Shown here one piece after another: positions 1-13,152 of a DNA stretch of 64,000 bases. The notes under the pieces were generated by a model, which did no database searches, was not told where the DNA came from, and saw nothing but the letters and a program-made list of their open reading frames with translations. The first letter of the stretch is position 1; the number at the start of each line of letters is the position of its first letter. Both the position numbers and the translations under genes were made by a program. The stretch lies in contig CAMXCT020001014.1 of the NCBI GenBank assembly GCA_947184155.2, forward strand, positions 123,984-187,983, read 5' to 3'. This DNA comes from Cladocopium goreaui. Taxonomy: Eukaryota; Sar; Dinophyceae; Suessiales; Symbiodiniaceae.

Positions 1-285
1 GACATATGGATATGGAATGCTGAAGTATTGAACACTTGGCGAGCTTTCCCCAAGAAACTTTGACTATAGAGTCTAGATGTATTGAGTCCGGGATCGCAAT
101 TTGGAGTCCTGCATCTTCTGCAGTGCCACTAGTATACATGACTCTCTGTTTCGATCATCATGGCAAAGAGATGCGCAAAGTACATAACATTGTATTTGCT
201 GTTGTTATTCTGACGACAGGCATGCTGGTGTTGTTTCTCTGTTGCTCTTATTGTGGCTGCTTTTCTGTGTGCACCCGGCGTTCAG

Positions 286-3200
286 GCTACTGCAAGCTGA
301 AAATCTACAACCCCAAGATGGGTATTGCTCTCAGATGATTGGCTGGCTTTGAGCAGAATCCTATGATTTCGTCCTTCAATACTTTGTGTGCTGACACTTC
401 AGCTGACAATGTGCTGATGTCCGATATGCTCGATATACTGGTGTTTGTCAGAGTTGCTGTTTAAATGACAGAAACCTTGCTGTTTATCAAGTATACGCAC
501 AAGTCCACATTGAGAAAGAAGATAGAAAGAGGCTAAACTCTCCGTGTAGGAGGTATGTATACGAGTGATTTTTCATGATTTTCATGTAAAAACATGCATC
601 TTGATATGTAAAACTATATATATATATGGAATATGGGAATATGGAATCAGTTCATGTGTGAAAGCATGCTGGGATGTGAAGGGGTGGTGTTCATGACATG
701 ATCTGGACATGATGGTGGATACCTGTTCTAGAAGCATCTAGATCATCTAGATTCATCTATGAATCTAGGCTCCCAGTTGTGGGGCATACGTCATGCCCAG
801 CTCACACATCGGAAGATGTGCAAAAGTATGCTTTACACTCTTGATCCTGGCCAATTTCTTAATTTCTGATTATTGCAACGGTTTTGTATCCAATCACGTT
901 TTGCTACGTGGTAACTAGCTGGATTTGGATGCTCTTTTGGTCTCGCCATCGCTCAAGCCCTCCGGATGAGCGTTTGTATTTTCGTGCTTTCATGCAAGCA
1001 GCGACGATGACAACAAGTCTCCTTTCCAACTTTCTTTGGTTCATGCCATTTTCCCAAAAATGTGTCCCGCTTTGAACGATAACGAAAACGATAACGAAAC
1101 GATAAACCATTTTTTGACAAAATGTCCTTCGCTGATGGATGGCCCAGATGTGAAAAGATTCTTGAGGTGGTTCTTTGCACTTTAACATTGTCACTTGCTT
1201 ATTGCGATCTTTTCGCTGCTATGCAAATTCTCTTGCAGCGCTCCATTGCTTTTGTCCATCTCAGTTCATCTCGGGCACACAGATCGTAAAACTGCACCTG
1301 TAGGTCTGGGACTGGTGGCAGCTGTCCACGGGGCCCGTGAGCATTCTGTATTTTCTGATGATCTCATTGACTTGGCCGGGTTCCACACGTGGGCCGATTT
1401 GGTGGACAGCTGCCACCAGTCAGAGAGCTGCGGTTTGATGATAATTTATGTTTTTTATGCTAGATGAAGGAAGCTAAGGCATTGGACCATGTCGATGGTT
1501 TGACTTAGCTACGCAGACGCTGGACAGCGAAAGGCCTGGAGCGTGTCGCTGTGAGAGCTCATCTGGACTTCTTCCAACAAACTGAATTCAAAACTTGTTT
1601 CTGAGTTTGAGAAAGTACGGTGCAACTGCGATTTGCAGTTGCGTTGGCAGGAACCATACCATACCATAATGGAGCGTTGCAAAAGAAAACGCAAGGCAGA
1701 CAAAGATGCTGCAGACGCTGGAGTGGAGGTGTAAAAAGTTTTCGTGCATCCATTTTGCAAGGGGAGCCGGGTGATGCAACCAGGATTTACTGTAAAACGA
1801 TATAGGTAACTTAGGTAATTCGCAAAAACAATGATGTGACCAAAGGTCGCATTTTTCAATTGAGGTTTTGCCGATCGCTCACATGTTTTTTCTGTTCGAC
1901 AGGGCAACAGCCCGGTGAATTCTTGGTTTGCGGAATTTCATGCCTCTTTGCTGTGTATTGTATTTCCATGCGACTGATCTAGGAAACTCTAAGTTAAGTT
2001 CAAAAATTTGCTGACGTCATGACATGACAGCCGATGAATTGAGGAATGGACAGCTTGCAAGTGACACCTATTTCGCAAGCCAATGTTTTTGCCCCAGATC
2101 CTGCTTTGGTTCCATGGTGTTCCGGGGACTGGCTGATTCCCAGGTTTACCGTCCAAAACTTGAGGCAAACCAGCGCCGTGGCCGTGCTGGGCGCACAGGG
2201 CCTGGAGCGTATGGTCCTCAGAGCTTCGAGCAATGGGAAATTCGTCCAGGTACCCATGTGACATCCATGTGACCTCGTGGATTAATTTGTTGGGATTTTT
2301 TTTGGGGCGGATTCATTTCCTGGGTATAGGGTATAGGAGAGCTACCCCGGCGTACCCGGATTAATTTCCAGAGAGGTGCCTACATCTATTAAGTTAAATT
2401 TTCATGTTGATTCATGGAATCATTTGTAAAGGGACAAATGTAAGCAGGGCACCTGGACTAATTTCCAACAATGATATGATATGAGTGCATGGTCATGATT
2501 GGGCATACTATGGGGCCATGTGGGGCCATATTGGACAAATGTCATGATGTCCAGCCAGCCAACCGACACGATTGTAAAATATTTCAACATATTTCCACGC
2601 ATTCATGGCTAGCGTGTCTCCATAGGGTGGCAATGGATGGCATTTGTCCTCAAAAATCATCAGCAATCAGTGTGAGGATGTCGTTTTGTATGCACATGGT
2701 CCCATGGTGCACAAACTTTGGTACCATGATTTCATTGCACCTGGTAAGGCAAGCTGCATAAAGTGCATGATGTGCATGTTTTGAAACACGATTCACACAC
2801 TGAGATGCTGGCGGCTCTACACAGAGAGTGCCTATGTCTCCGAAATGCTTACCATGACTATTCCGGAGATTCAACGTCAAGGGCTCAACACATTGTCGAA
2901 TTGCCAGTCAATCCGATGATTGTGCCACATCATCGGATGAAGAGAACATGAAAAGATGATTGCAGAAAGGGGGATTTGGCAAGTTCTTTTTGCTGCATTT
3001 ATGTCAGAAAATGCATGTTTGCATTGATGATCATGTGCAGTGATAAGGAAGGATACTGAAGATGCAAAAGACAAGTTTTATCAGTCATGCTAATGCGGTG
3101 CTCCTCCACCCTCCTTCGCCTGAGGTACCAATCTTGCCAACGTGGTGCTGCTCTTGAAATCGATGGGCGTAGCTTGGCTGTATTTGTGATCGCCGGCGGC

Positions 3201-6200
3201 TCGCAGAGCATTGCGAATCTCACAAGCAAGTCCTATGTTCATGATGATACTATCTCAAACAATAAGAAACAAATCAAAACCCGTCCATTTTTTCAACTTG
3301 TGATACCCTCCAATGACAATTGTCTTCTGGAGGTCCAGGCATCAAATGATGCGGTTCTTCATGTTTTGGCTCTGCTGAGATCAAAGATTTGCTCTCCTTT
3401 GGCTTCATGGATCCACCGCCACAGGTGCAGTCTCCGACCCACTCAGTCGACACTGTTTGGCAGCTATTACTGTAACCCGGATCCTTTCACAGTGGAGGCA
3501 AGTGAAAAGAGTGGTACTGTAATGTATGTGGGCCCATGACAGGACACAATCTTGAACTCTTTGTTCCAGCTCTGGATGCTGGGTGCGTTGGACAATCTCG
3601 GTGCCGGGTTCTCAGACTTTGTCTCTTGGGGATGTTCCATGGCCATGGCCGCAACGTCTCAGGACATCACGAAACTGGGAAACAAGATGGCGCAATTCCC
3701 ATTGGCACAGAGCTCAATCAACAGACACGTAAGTCAAGGAATGGACCCAACCAACGCTTGCAAGTCTAGCAGGATTGCTGTTTGTAAATACTAGGGCCAT
3801 GGAGATTCAGCATCACTAAGGACCCACCACTGTCCAAAATGCTCATTGTTGGTGAAGAGATTGGCTGTAGCTCGGAGGCCAGATGCCTGGGCCCTGCATT
3901 CTACAATCATTCCATGAACTAGTTCCATACTATGTGATTCCGGTTCCTGCCTGTGCCAAAACCGAAACATATGCCTTGGAACTGCGTGCCCTGGTTAGTT
4001 GCTTCGCTTTTCACTTTGATCAAATCCAGCTTTCGTCCCAGATTATGAGCATTGTGTCCATGCTCTCGGTGCCATCGATCTTTTTCCGACCAAAGGAGAG
4101 TTCCAACAGCACAGCTTCTTTTGGCCGGGAGGGGTGAAGGAAACCTATTTGCGGCAGATTTTACATGTCAAATCAGGTTGTCAAAGGTCTCAAAAGTCCT
4201 TGCCTGTGGGTATTCGGGTATTGTCTCCGCATGAGTGTGTCATCACCATCGTGCTTGCAAACAGTCAGGACCGTGCAGATGAAAGCGACGCTGCAAGAGA
4301 GAAGTTCTTTGTCCCGGAAAGCGCGGCTCCAAATGTGTAGGATGCTGCTTTGAGAGGTTTAGCAAAGCACGCAACGTGTTGATTAATGTTTGAACCATGA
4401 ATTGGTTTCTGCAGGCAAGGGTCCTGGGGCTTTGGATCTATTGTCGAGAACCACTTTCTTTCAGAACATCGGAGTGCTTCATCTTTTGTGAGACTTAATT
4501 GCGTCCGCCCATGTTGTATGGCTTCCACTACGAACTTGCTTGTAGGTGATCACTTGACCTTTTTGAACGTTTACCAGCAGTGGGGCCACAATGGCTACAG
4601 TATTTTGCTTAGCCTCCGAGTGACTCACCAATGTGTTACTAGTGCTTCAGCCGCTCAGCCCGCTTGAAATCCGGCCAGTGAATCAAGTGCATCTTTGATG
4701 TTTTTTAATCTTACAATTGCGCAACGACTCACAGCAACATATCCGCGCTGACCTTTTCTTTGGAACTTGGGTTGAAGAGGCCTGTATCATAGTGTGTTTC
4801 CTAAATTATAGCACAAGTTGGCACGAAGGACTAGTCACTACGGACACTATATCAATCTATATTATATGTGCGTAGTTCCACAATGACAAAGAAAAGCTTA
4901 GCAGACTTTACTGCAAAACGTGTGAGCATTGTTTCCTCAAAAGAGTTGGGGCAACACCCTGGCCATGTCATGTTCAAAACAGTTGTCCTATTCTCCCATC
5001 CCAGGTCCAAAACCCAAAAAGATTGCAACAAACCACCCTCCACTGAGCAGTGCTTCGGACTTGAGGTGCCAAGTGGTGTGGAGATCACTTTGTTCACCAG
5101 AAGTCACTGAAAAAGGTTCGTGAAGTGTTTTGCTCTCAGTAATGCCATGCCCAAAGATCCCAAAGCAGAGTCTGGCAGAGAACAACAATCGGGAGCATCT
5201 CCGAGGCGCGGGCAGCTGGAGGAGATTATGCTGCTTGGACTAGGGGCTGGCAGCTCTTTGGGCTCCAAACATGTCAATCAAAAAGGGGTGGCAAAACAAA
5301 TGATCCCAAGGTACGCAATGTTTTCAAAGATTCGCGGTGATACGACAGTGATAATTAGTGATTTGCTGCTGGTGTGACATCCTCAATGACTCAGTTTGCT
5401 GTTTCTTGCGCGCTCTCCGGCTGCTTGTACATGCTCTCTAGGCGTTCCCTACCCAGGGGCAGAACTGCGAATAGGAAGGTATGCCAGAGACTGATTTTGT
5501 ATGAGCCCGAGGCAGCAACAGCACCTGCAAATCAACTCCATTGGTGAGCGCCTTAGTTGAGTCTTCAGCACGTGTTTTTCTGCTTGACCGAAGATTCTTT
5601 TGGATCGACTAGTTTTCGCTAGGACCGCTAGGATATTGAGTTTTGAACATGTGTGGCACAAGATGGATGAACATGATGTTTTCAAGATTCTGTAAAAAAG
5701 AGCCGCTTACTTTTTGCTCTTGGGCAAGTTCCATGACCAAGGCACTGACTGGGATCAGGTCCGCAAAGCCATTTGCGCAGGGTACTTTCACAATGCCAGC
5801 AAGTGTGGGCCTCGGGTCCAGATGAAGCCGGATGATTTGAAGGTGCTGGAAGATGCTGGAAGCATCAAAATTGGAAGGGTCCCAGTCACAAAGCAACAAT
5901 CGACTGTGCAGACCCTTGCTGCTCGCATACTGCCTAGTTTTTGTCATTCTTCGAACTCGTCTCTGCAGTGAAATGATTTGGTTTGTGTTTGTTTTTTTTG
6001 AGGCTTCGTGGCATTGGTGAGTATGTGAATCTCCGGCCACAGCCCTGGCATGGAGAAGCATGTTTCAAATGATTGATGCTAATTTCGGTGCTATGTCTCG
6101 TTATGCAAAGAGAAATTCAAGGTAAGACAAGACTAGACTAGACCGTTTGACGGGTGATAGCATCGTCCAGTGCAAGATGGTTCAAAGCATTTACATCCCT

Positions 6201-7520
6201 GCAAACTTAGGTCGCGGATCCCTGCAAATTTGCATCCAACTAGCTCGCTGTCACAAACTAAGCCGGGCTTGGGGTCACGCCTTGCAACCATTTCGAGCAT
6301 TCCCTTCACTGATATCTGCATTTGCAGCAGAAAGCGCCTTGTTGACTTATGGTCACTTTTTGACATCAGGAATGGAAGGCCGATAAGGCCAAGAAATATC
6401 CGTGGAGGTTGAACTTTAGCTGCTGAGTAGGTCATGGCATTGGATCAGCTGAGGTATGGCCTCGGCTACACGCCTGACTACGTAGTTTACCATGAGGTGG
6501 GGCGGATCATGCCAGATCAACGAGTTCTCCCTTGACCCTGTTTGGAAGAACTAGTTCCCTGCCCACCAGGTCATGTACACCGTCAAGGAATACATGCAGA
6601 CAGTCACCGCAGTAGATCCATACTGGTTGGCTGAGTTGGTGGCTTAAATTTCCCGCTGCTGGTGGTGAGTCGGTTACTCCGGCCGGGGTTTATGGCTTAA
6701 GTGCCACAGGATGCTCAATTGCGCAGCAGGGTGCCTGAAGATACTGAAGGGGCTGGCTGTATTGAAGGCACTAGTAGCTCTTCAAGTGAAGACAGATTTG
6801 GAACACTGGAAAATGGCAACCCATGAAAGCTTTGAACGGTTGTGGTCTATTCACGCTCAGCAACGGTGAGGCTTGGCCCCATGTTCTTCTCTGTCAAGGA
6901 GTCGAGCAAGGGGCTTATGGACGGAGTGCATGTTGTTGCTTTGAACGTGGGTCTTGTTGGCTAAGTTACTGACAGGATTTGACAGGTGTGCGCTGTTGAC
7001 CAAAGCTACCATTAAGGTGCACTAGGGTGCATTTTTTGTTCGAGTGCTGACACTGATTGTGATCAGAAGGCTGCAGTCACTCCGATATCCAGGTAGCGAC
7101 TTCCAAGCAAAGCAGAGACAAGAACAGGAAGAGCGCAGGAAAATGGAGCTCCCTGGCTAAGTATTGTTGCAGAGTTGATCAGCCACGCTTGACATACAAT
7201 AATTTTATTCATTAGATTTCATTAATTAGTATATCAAAGTGTTGTCGGGGACAAAGTTTCAATTTCCTGATAGGCTGATGGGATTCAATTTGCTCGCTTA
7301 TGGAAAATGATTTGCGCAGAGCACATGCAAATCGTGACATTGTGGTCATTTTCATCCACATCGGCAGAAAGGAAAGTGGTCTTGAGATGTCTTGAGTACC
7401 TTTGCCATCTCAGCATGAAAGCCATTGGCCCAGAGGTACGAGCAGAAGCTGCGGGATGATCTTGAAAGGCAAGCGAAGCAGGAAGAAGCAGCCTGGGCCT
7501 TGAAAGACTTTTGCCAGTGA
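286..7520 (+). CDS. PRP16/DHX38-like DEAH-box pre-mRNA splicing ATPase, 3' part, 23 micro-exons
   Basis: ATP-dependent spliceosomal RNA helicase of the PRP16/DHX38 type; the 5' half (RecA1, DEAH box) lies outside the window. Exons: 286-321, 2044-2084, 2165-2208, 2805-2875, 3125-3168, 3380-3424, 3543-3602, 3663-3704, 3821-3877, 4042-4095, 4269-4320, 4546-4599, 5066-5126, 5206-5232, 5512-5543, 5742-5802, 6003-6035, 6211-6249, 6454-6496, 6570-6634, 6871-6905, 7093-7147, 7436-7520. Landmarks in order: [19 protein letters not shown]; helicase motif [35 protein letters not shown] (HA2 domain); [55 protein letters not shown] (OB-fold region); [20 protein letters not shown]; a charged C-terminal tail. 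Every junction keeps phase, and together the exons give 378 codons including the stop. Donors are 13 GT, 8 GC and 1 GA. The last exon may instead splice on at 7516. Identity is firm; single borders could be off by a few bases. Confidence 0.9.
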
Positions 7521-7948
7521 CGGTTGTGCCTGGATGGTACGTGGAACCCAGGTATCTCAGTTGTACTCCCCCAACAAAATTTAATATACAGATACGGGTT
7601 TGCCTGACCCAGTCGTTGGAAAGCATTGTTGTTGTACCATCTTTTTTTTTTGCTCTCCTCAACCTTTTTCCTGCACCAGTATTGATAGAGGGTCACCCCC
7701 GTTGAACAACCAATTCAGTGATGATAAATCGTCGTTTCAACATTTTTCAAACATAATATATATGTATATATACTTCGATATGTAGAGCCTCCAAGTACCC
7801 CTGAATATTGTTAGTCTACGTATGCTAAACCAAAATGAACCTACCCGTGTTTTTTTTCTCACGGACAGATCTGCTGTTTTGGCACTGCTGGGCGCTGGCA
7901 CCGTGGCTGTTTAGCTCGGAGAGACATCAGCCCAGCACCGCCATAGCC

Positions 7949-8510
7949 ATGGGCTCGGGCGCGAGTTCTCGAAGTGACATTCAGGAGGTCGACGCATTGA
8001 CTGGTGTGCAGCCTGAACCGAGACTACCAAAAAAGAAGTACAAGATCAAATGGGACAGGAGACTGGGCAGTGTTCTGAAGGTACATATATGTTATATGAT
8101 TTCTTGGTGAGATTCTTAGATCATGATTATCATATATTATCATATTCAAGGGGTATTTGATGGTATTTGTTTAATATTGTTAATGGTTTTTTCTGCACAA
8201 TTATGTAGATGGGTCACAAAGCACCAATTTGGTCGGCGTTGGTCTTTCCGTATTCTGCAACCCAAGGGCTTGCGATCCCCCATTGATGAAGCAAGTCAGC
8301 AAGTTGGTGTGCGTTACTCATCGTTACTCGGTGCCCAGGAACGACATGATGAAGAGGAAGAAAGAGGCTGCCAAGGTTGCCAAAGCCACGTCTGAACCGC
8401 CAAGTAGAAGGTCTCAGATTTCTGAGGGCGAAACCACAGTGCGTAGTCTTAGTCAGAGTCAGTTGGGCTCCATCCTTGAAGAAATGGATGACGAAGCAGC
8501 TCTTGAGGCC
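7949..8510 (+). CDS. Unrecognised multi-exon protein with MGSGASS N-terminus (partial)
   Basis: The family is not recognised. Exon 1 (7949-8080, 44 codons) starts at ATG with MGSGASSRS, a good N-myristoylation context (Gly2, Ser6), which would suggest membrane attachment. It ends in a basic stretch (PKKKYKIKWDRR) before the donor AAG|GTACAT. A 23-nt exon (8209-8231, MGHKAPIW) and an exon from 8357 (KKEAAKVAKATSEPPSRR, then a Ser-rich and an acidic segment, SILEEMDDEAALE) join in phase, with AG acceptors. The 3' end is uncertain: I see coding-like sequence to about 8510 and possibly further in another frame (VEECHRAATHFLDD near 8560). It begins only about 430 bases after the helicase gene on the same strand. 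Confidence 0.5.
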
Positions 8511-8599
8511 GGGATCGATCATCCATTTTGTCCCCAAAATGATTCCGAGTCAGGTCGAGGAATGTCACAGGGCCGCAACACACTTTCTTGATGATCTGG

Positions 8600-10470
8600 C
8601 CAGAATGAATGGCATGCCTTACGGAAGGTTTGCCACTCGGGGTTCCCTGTGGGGTTCCCTGCCTGGTCCTTTGTCCTTTGGGTCCGGGTTCCACCTTTTT
8701 GTCCTCCGCTCTCTGTGCTACGCAGTTGAGTGGTGCGCATTTGTTTGAAATTCCACATGGAGGGCTTACATATACCATCGCTGCATGGTGTCGTGCAGCA
8801 CACATGTTTTTAAAGAGATTGGCGTGACGATCCTAGCTGCCTTCCCACATGTCATCATTTGAAATATGTGGTTCTCCCTGAGAAGAATTGCAATTATATT
8901 ATATCATATTAGGCCGCATTGTCAGGTGATCAAGCATCGAGCACGATCGTGTTGGGATTGCGGATTCCATGGGGTTCCCATTTGGGTTGGCACCTATAGA
9001 ACCTATAGGCTCTCCGAGATTGTCCGAGTCATTGGTTTTGAGATGCTTTGAGCAGTTGGAGGATGTTTGTTTGCCGCGGGTCTTGCCATGGGCTTTGTAG
9101 GACTTGTAGGAATATATGTATAGTAGCCGTATAGACCGTATAGCCGTATAGCTGTTGTATTTGCTTGTTTGTTTTAGCCATATTTTCCGCTGTTCAATTC
9201 ATCAACTTGGCCAGCAGATGTTTCTTTTCTGAAAAAGGAGGCTTTGGAATCGGGACGGATAGTTCTCGGAGATTATGTTTTGTTTTACATTAGTAAAGTA
9301 AGCAATGCATACCGAACACATCCGACTACTAACCACCACTAAGCATGACAATGAACCTGAGCATTGTTCAGCCATTCGGGTATTTTGGCTGGCACCTCCC
9401 TGACATTGAAAGCCATTGAAACTGACCAAGGGCTTCACCCGATTCCACCTGTGCCTTGCGGATCAGTTTGCTTAGACCCTTAGCAAATCTCTGCATGAGT
9501 GGAAAAAAAGTCGCGCCGCCGTGCTGTGCCACACTAAGACTGGGGAGATGGCCATGGATGGTGAAGATCCTGAAATTTCATGAAGTTTTGATGTTGTGAC
9601 ACTCAAGTTTCGTCACATTTAATACTTGATCCATCTTTATATTCTTTATCTCATGTCGTGAGGTACCAAAAGCTAAATTGGAAGTTCGGAGTTAGTGATA
9701 GTGGTTGATCATGGTGCATTTTTGTTCATGTTCCAATTACGTCCAGATATGTCCCACCCTGCCTAGGAAGCCTTGGTCCGCAGTGGTGGCCAGGTCGTCG
9801 AGCTTGCGTCTTAGATATCCTTAGATCACAATTTGTTTCTCTTGGGGGTACTGGTATTTGTGGGTGCTATGATTTGCTATGCCATGGCAAATGTGACCTG
9901 AACTACAATCCACTGGAGCTATGTACCAGATTGTGATCCAGTCAATGTATGTGATGTCAGGAAGACACGGGAAAGCAGTAGCATTACCCCACACATGTTA
10001 TCAGGAAAACTCGCTGACCAAACATGACCAAACCGCTGAAAAGCACATGTGGAAAGCATGTGTGGCAAGCAAAATCCCCGTGAAAACAAAATGCCTGTTC
10101 AAAGGCAACATAAGGCTACCAAAGAGTTTGCTTACTGTATGAAATGCCTCATTCAGATGGCTCTGCAGGTTGGAAGTTGTTCAATCATATACAGCTACAT
10201 CTACTGTTCAATCATATACTTTGGCAATTTTTGGTGTGTAGTATTGTCGAAGGAAGTTTTTTGAAGTCAAACTTCCAACAATATGGACAGATGAAAAGCA
10301 GAGATGGGAAGAGTCAGAGAAGAGAAGAGAAGAGAAGAAGATCAAAAAGAGAAAGCCTCAGAAGAAAAAAAATCCAGGTGCGCGAAAAGGTAGGAAAGTC
10401 GCGAAACACTGGTGTTTTTCCAATGATTTGTGGCTCCGGAGGGTCGAAAAGTAGGCTCGCTAAAGCGGCG
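8600..10470. other. No gene recognised
   Basis: I found no convincing exon on either strand. The open frames are short and lack recognisable motifs. 8640-8700 is a GGTTCCCTG-rich stretch. 9110-9150 has short repeats of TATAGCCGTATAG type. Intronic parts of the neighbouring gene could lie here. Confidence 0.4.
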
Positions 10471-10479
10471 GGTGCGGAG

Positions 10480-10770
10480 CCAGCTGGCCAGATGAGAGAT
10501 GAAAAATTGCACGCCGTTGTGGCGAGAAGCGCGTTTCCAAGTCAAAAGTGTTAAAAACTGACGGGGTCAGAGCACTTTTTGACGTTGCGATATGTTGCGA
10601 TGTCGAAAAAGTGCACGCCGTTGTGGTGCGAAGCACATTTGGAAGTCAAAATGCACAAAACACATTATGTCCGGACCACTTTTGGAAGTTGAGATGTCGA
10701 AAAAGTGCACGCCGTTGTGGCGCGAAGCACATTTCGAAGTCAAAAGTGCAAAAAAATGAGGGGTATGGAA
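10480..10770. repeat. ~95-104 bp tandem repeat, three copies
   Basis: The block TGCACGCCGTTGTGG followed by CGAAGC and an AAGTCAAAA tail recurs with starts near 10507, 10611 and 10705, so the period is 104 and then 94 bases. The copies are diverged. A fourth, weaker trace (cattttggacgttcggatg) follows near 10785. The open frames across this block are products of the repeat. Confidence 0.75.
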
Positions 10771-11159
10771 TGGTATGGAACATTTTTGGACGTTCGGATG
10801 TCGTTTCGCCTGGCAAGCGCAAGGGATTGTGCACCTTGTCAAAAGTGAGCAAAACGTGAGGGTTTTGTGGCATTTCCAAAAAGGATGGCAGGCATGGGAC
10901 ATTTGAAGAGGATCTGCAAAGATGCATTTCGCGTGGCAGGCGCAGTACAAAAGACATGTTCATCAGAGATGTTAGGCGGTCAGGGCGCTGATTTCCTGAG
11001 AGGGGTTGCATTTTGGAGCATCAGATCTGTAGGTTTGCTAAAATGATTTTGCGTGATAGGTGCAGCACTTCGTATGACCTGGCATCACTTTTTCGTGGCA
11101 GGTGCAGTACTTTCGACAGGTGGACTGGAAAAAACGCAAAACGCATTGGTACAAGGCCG

Positions 11160-11480
11160 TCAGCGCTGCAGTCAACTTTCCATTTTTGAAGGAAGCAGAA
11201 TTGCTTTGTTTTTGATGTTGTCACGTGTGAAAAATGAAGAAGTCTCTCAGAATTGCTTCGTTTTTGACGTTGTTAAGTTCAAAAATTGAGAAGTCTCGCA
11301 GAATTTGCTTCGTTTTGGATGTTGTCACGTTCAAAAATTGAGGAAGTCTCGCAGAATTGTTTCGTTTTTGACGTTGTTAAGATCAAAAATGAAGGAAGTC
11401 TCGCAGAATTTCCGTCGTTTTTGATGTTGTCAACTTTGAAAAATGAAGACATCTCGCAGAATTGCTTCGTTTTCAAGCTT
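11160..11480. repeat. ~58-60 bp tandem repeat, five to six copies
   Basis: The unit is GAAGTCTCGCAGAATTGCTT followed by CGTTTTTGACGTTGTTAAG and a CAAAAATGA tail. Copies are diverged and alternate between a TGTCACGT and a TGTTAAG variant, which suggests a higher-order dimer. The array passes directly into GACA/GATA microsatellite. Confidence 0.8.
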
Positions 11481-11482
11481 GC

Positions 11483-12185
11483 AGATAGACAGACAGACAG
11501 GCAGACAAACAGACAGATACAGATAGATAGATAGACAAGTACAACTACAACTACAACTAGAACTACGCTAAACTCACTACACTACTGCTACAACTACAAA
11601 TACAAATGCAATACAAACACACTACGCTAGATTACACTACACTAATTGCACTACACTACACTAATTACATCTAATTACACTACACTACGCCAATTGCATC
11701 ACTACAACTACTAGAACAACTACTACTACCACAACTACAATTACAACTACACTACACTGCAGTACACTACAGCTACAGATGCAGCTGCAACTACGACCAC
11801 ACTACATTACACAACGCTACACTACACTGATTACATTGCACTTCACTACAACTACAACTACAGCTACAACTGCAATTACAACTACCACTACTCTACGCTA
11901 CACTACACTAATTACACTGCACTGGACTAAAACAACAGCGACACTACCTTACACTACACTAGACTACATTACACTATACCACACTACACCACACAACACT
12001 CCACGACATTACACTGCACTACAATACACTAATTACACCACACCACGGCTACAACTGCAACTGCACTTGCAACTACACATTATAATTACACTACATTACA
12101 GCTACAACTCCACTCCACTACACTACAACTACAAGTACAACTGCAACTACAACTACAACTGCGCTACACCACACTACATCCAGCA
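11483..12185. repeat. GACA/GATA microsatellite followed by long ACTAC/CTACAA array
   Basis: 11483-11536 is (GACA)n then (GATA)n. From 11537 to about 12185 the sequence is an irregular array of ACTAC, AACTAC and ATTACACTAC words. One strand is almost free of G. The open reading frame inside is a consequence of this composition. Confidence 0.9.
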
Positions 12186-12199
12186 GTTGTGGTGAGGTG

Positions 12200-13150
12200 A
12201 CCACTGCAACCATTTCAAAAAACACGACTCCAACCACCTTTCGGTCCATCAGTGGAATGGCTCTGCCATCCGTGATTCACAAAAAACCAACCTCTCCTAT
12301 AGGTTTCCTATTTTTGAAAATTCCGCCACTGCCTTGTGCGGTACTACTGGTATAGTAATATGTAATTTACATTTCGATGTAGGTCTGACGGTGCATACAG
12401 ATTTATGCGCACAAAGCCAGCCGGCAATGTTGATTGCTTCTGACAACATGCTGCTCCCAGAAATTTGAGGGTGGGCAAACGCCGGGCTCCACGCGACAAC
12501 TTGAGGATGCCAGAAGAAGTGCCAGAATGACTCAGAATGACGCAACATGCTTGTTTGAAGGTGTTTGAAGACATGCTGTTGCTGATTCTCTTCAAAGCTT
12601 TAACAGCAAGCAAGAACATTCCCTTTTTTGGTGTTGTTTTCTCACTCCTTTTAGACATGAAACTCAGATTTGCAGACGGGCTCTGATTCGAATGTGCATG
12701 GGCTGGACATGGCTGCATTCCGTGAGGAAGCTCAAGAGCAGCGAAGGAGTTGAAGAAGAGACCGTCCCTCGAGGCCCATGTCAGATGAAAGTGCCCAGTG
12801 CCCGACACAGCACACAAACCCATACATGACATTCACATTACCAGTTTTGCTGATTTGGGCTGTTTTGGGTATGGTTTACTTAGTTACTTAGTTTGCTTCC
12901 TGTCAAGTTTCACCTCCAGTGGATATTTCCGGCCAAGTTAGTGGCACCTCCTTCGTGGGCAAAGACTCCGACTCCGACAGCTACCGCACCCAGAGGTGTT
13001 TGTGTTTGGCCGGGACAGAGGCCAAACATGCGGATCAACGAGGATGAAAAGCAGCTCAACAAACTAGGAATTAGAAACGCATAAAACAAAAGTAAGGTAC
13101 ATTTTGTTCAAGACTCACCTCGGGTGCAACGCATGTGCAGCTGAGTGCTT
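12200..13150. other. No gene recognised
   Basis: A 162-codon open frame on the minus strand (12344-12832) has no recognisable motif and no supporting splice structure. I see no repeat here. The stretch may be intronic or intergenic. Confidence 0.35.
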
Positions 13151-13152
13151 GG

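Noticed and set aside
36..338. 100-codon open frame at the window start
   Set aside because: Only 286-321 ([12 protein letters not shown]) is conserved; the rest is intron. A possible 19-base exon near 53-71 (ETLTI-like) was considered but is too short to support.
3087..3539. 150-codon plus-strand open frame beginning with ATG
   Set aside because: It spans introns and two micro-exons (3125-3168, 3380-3424) of the helicase gene, whose true phases fit conserved motifs.
12344..12832. 162-codon minus-strand frame
   Set aside because: No motif, no splice support, average composition; not called.
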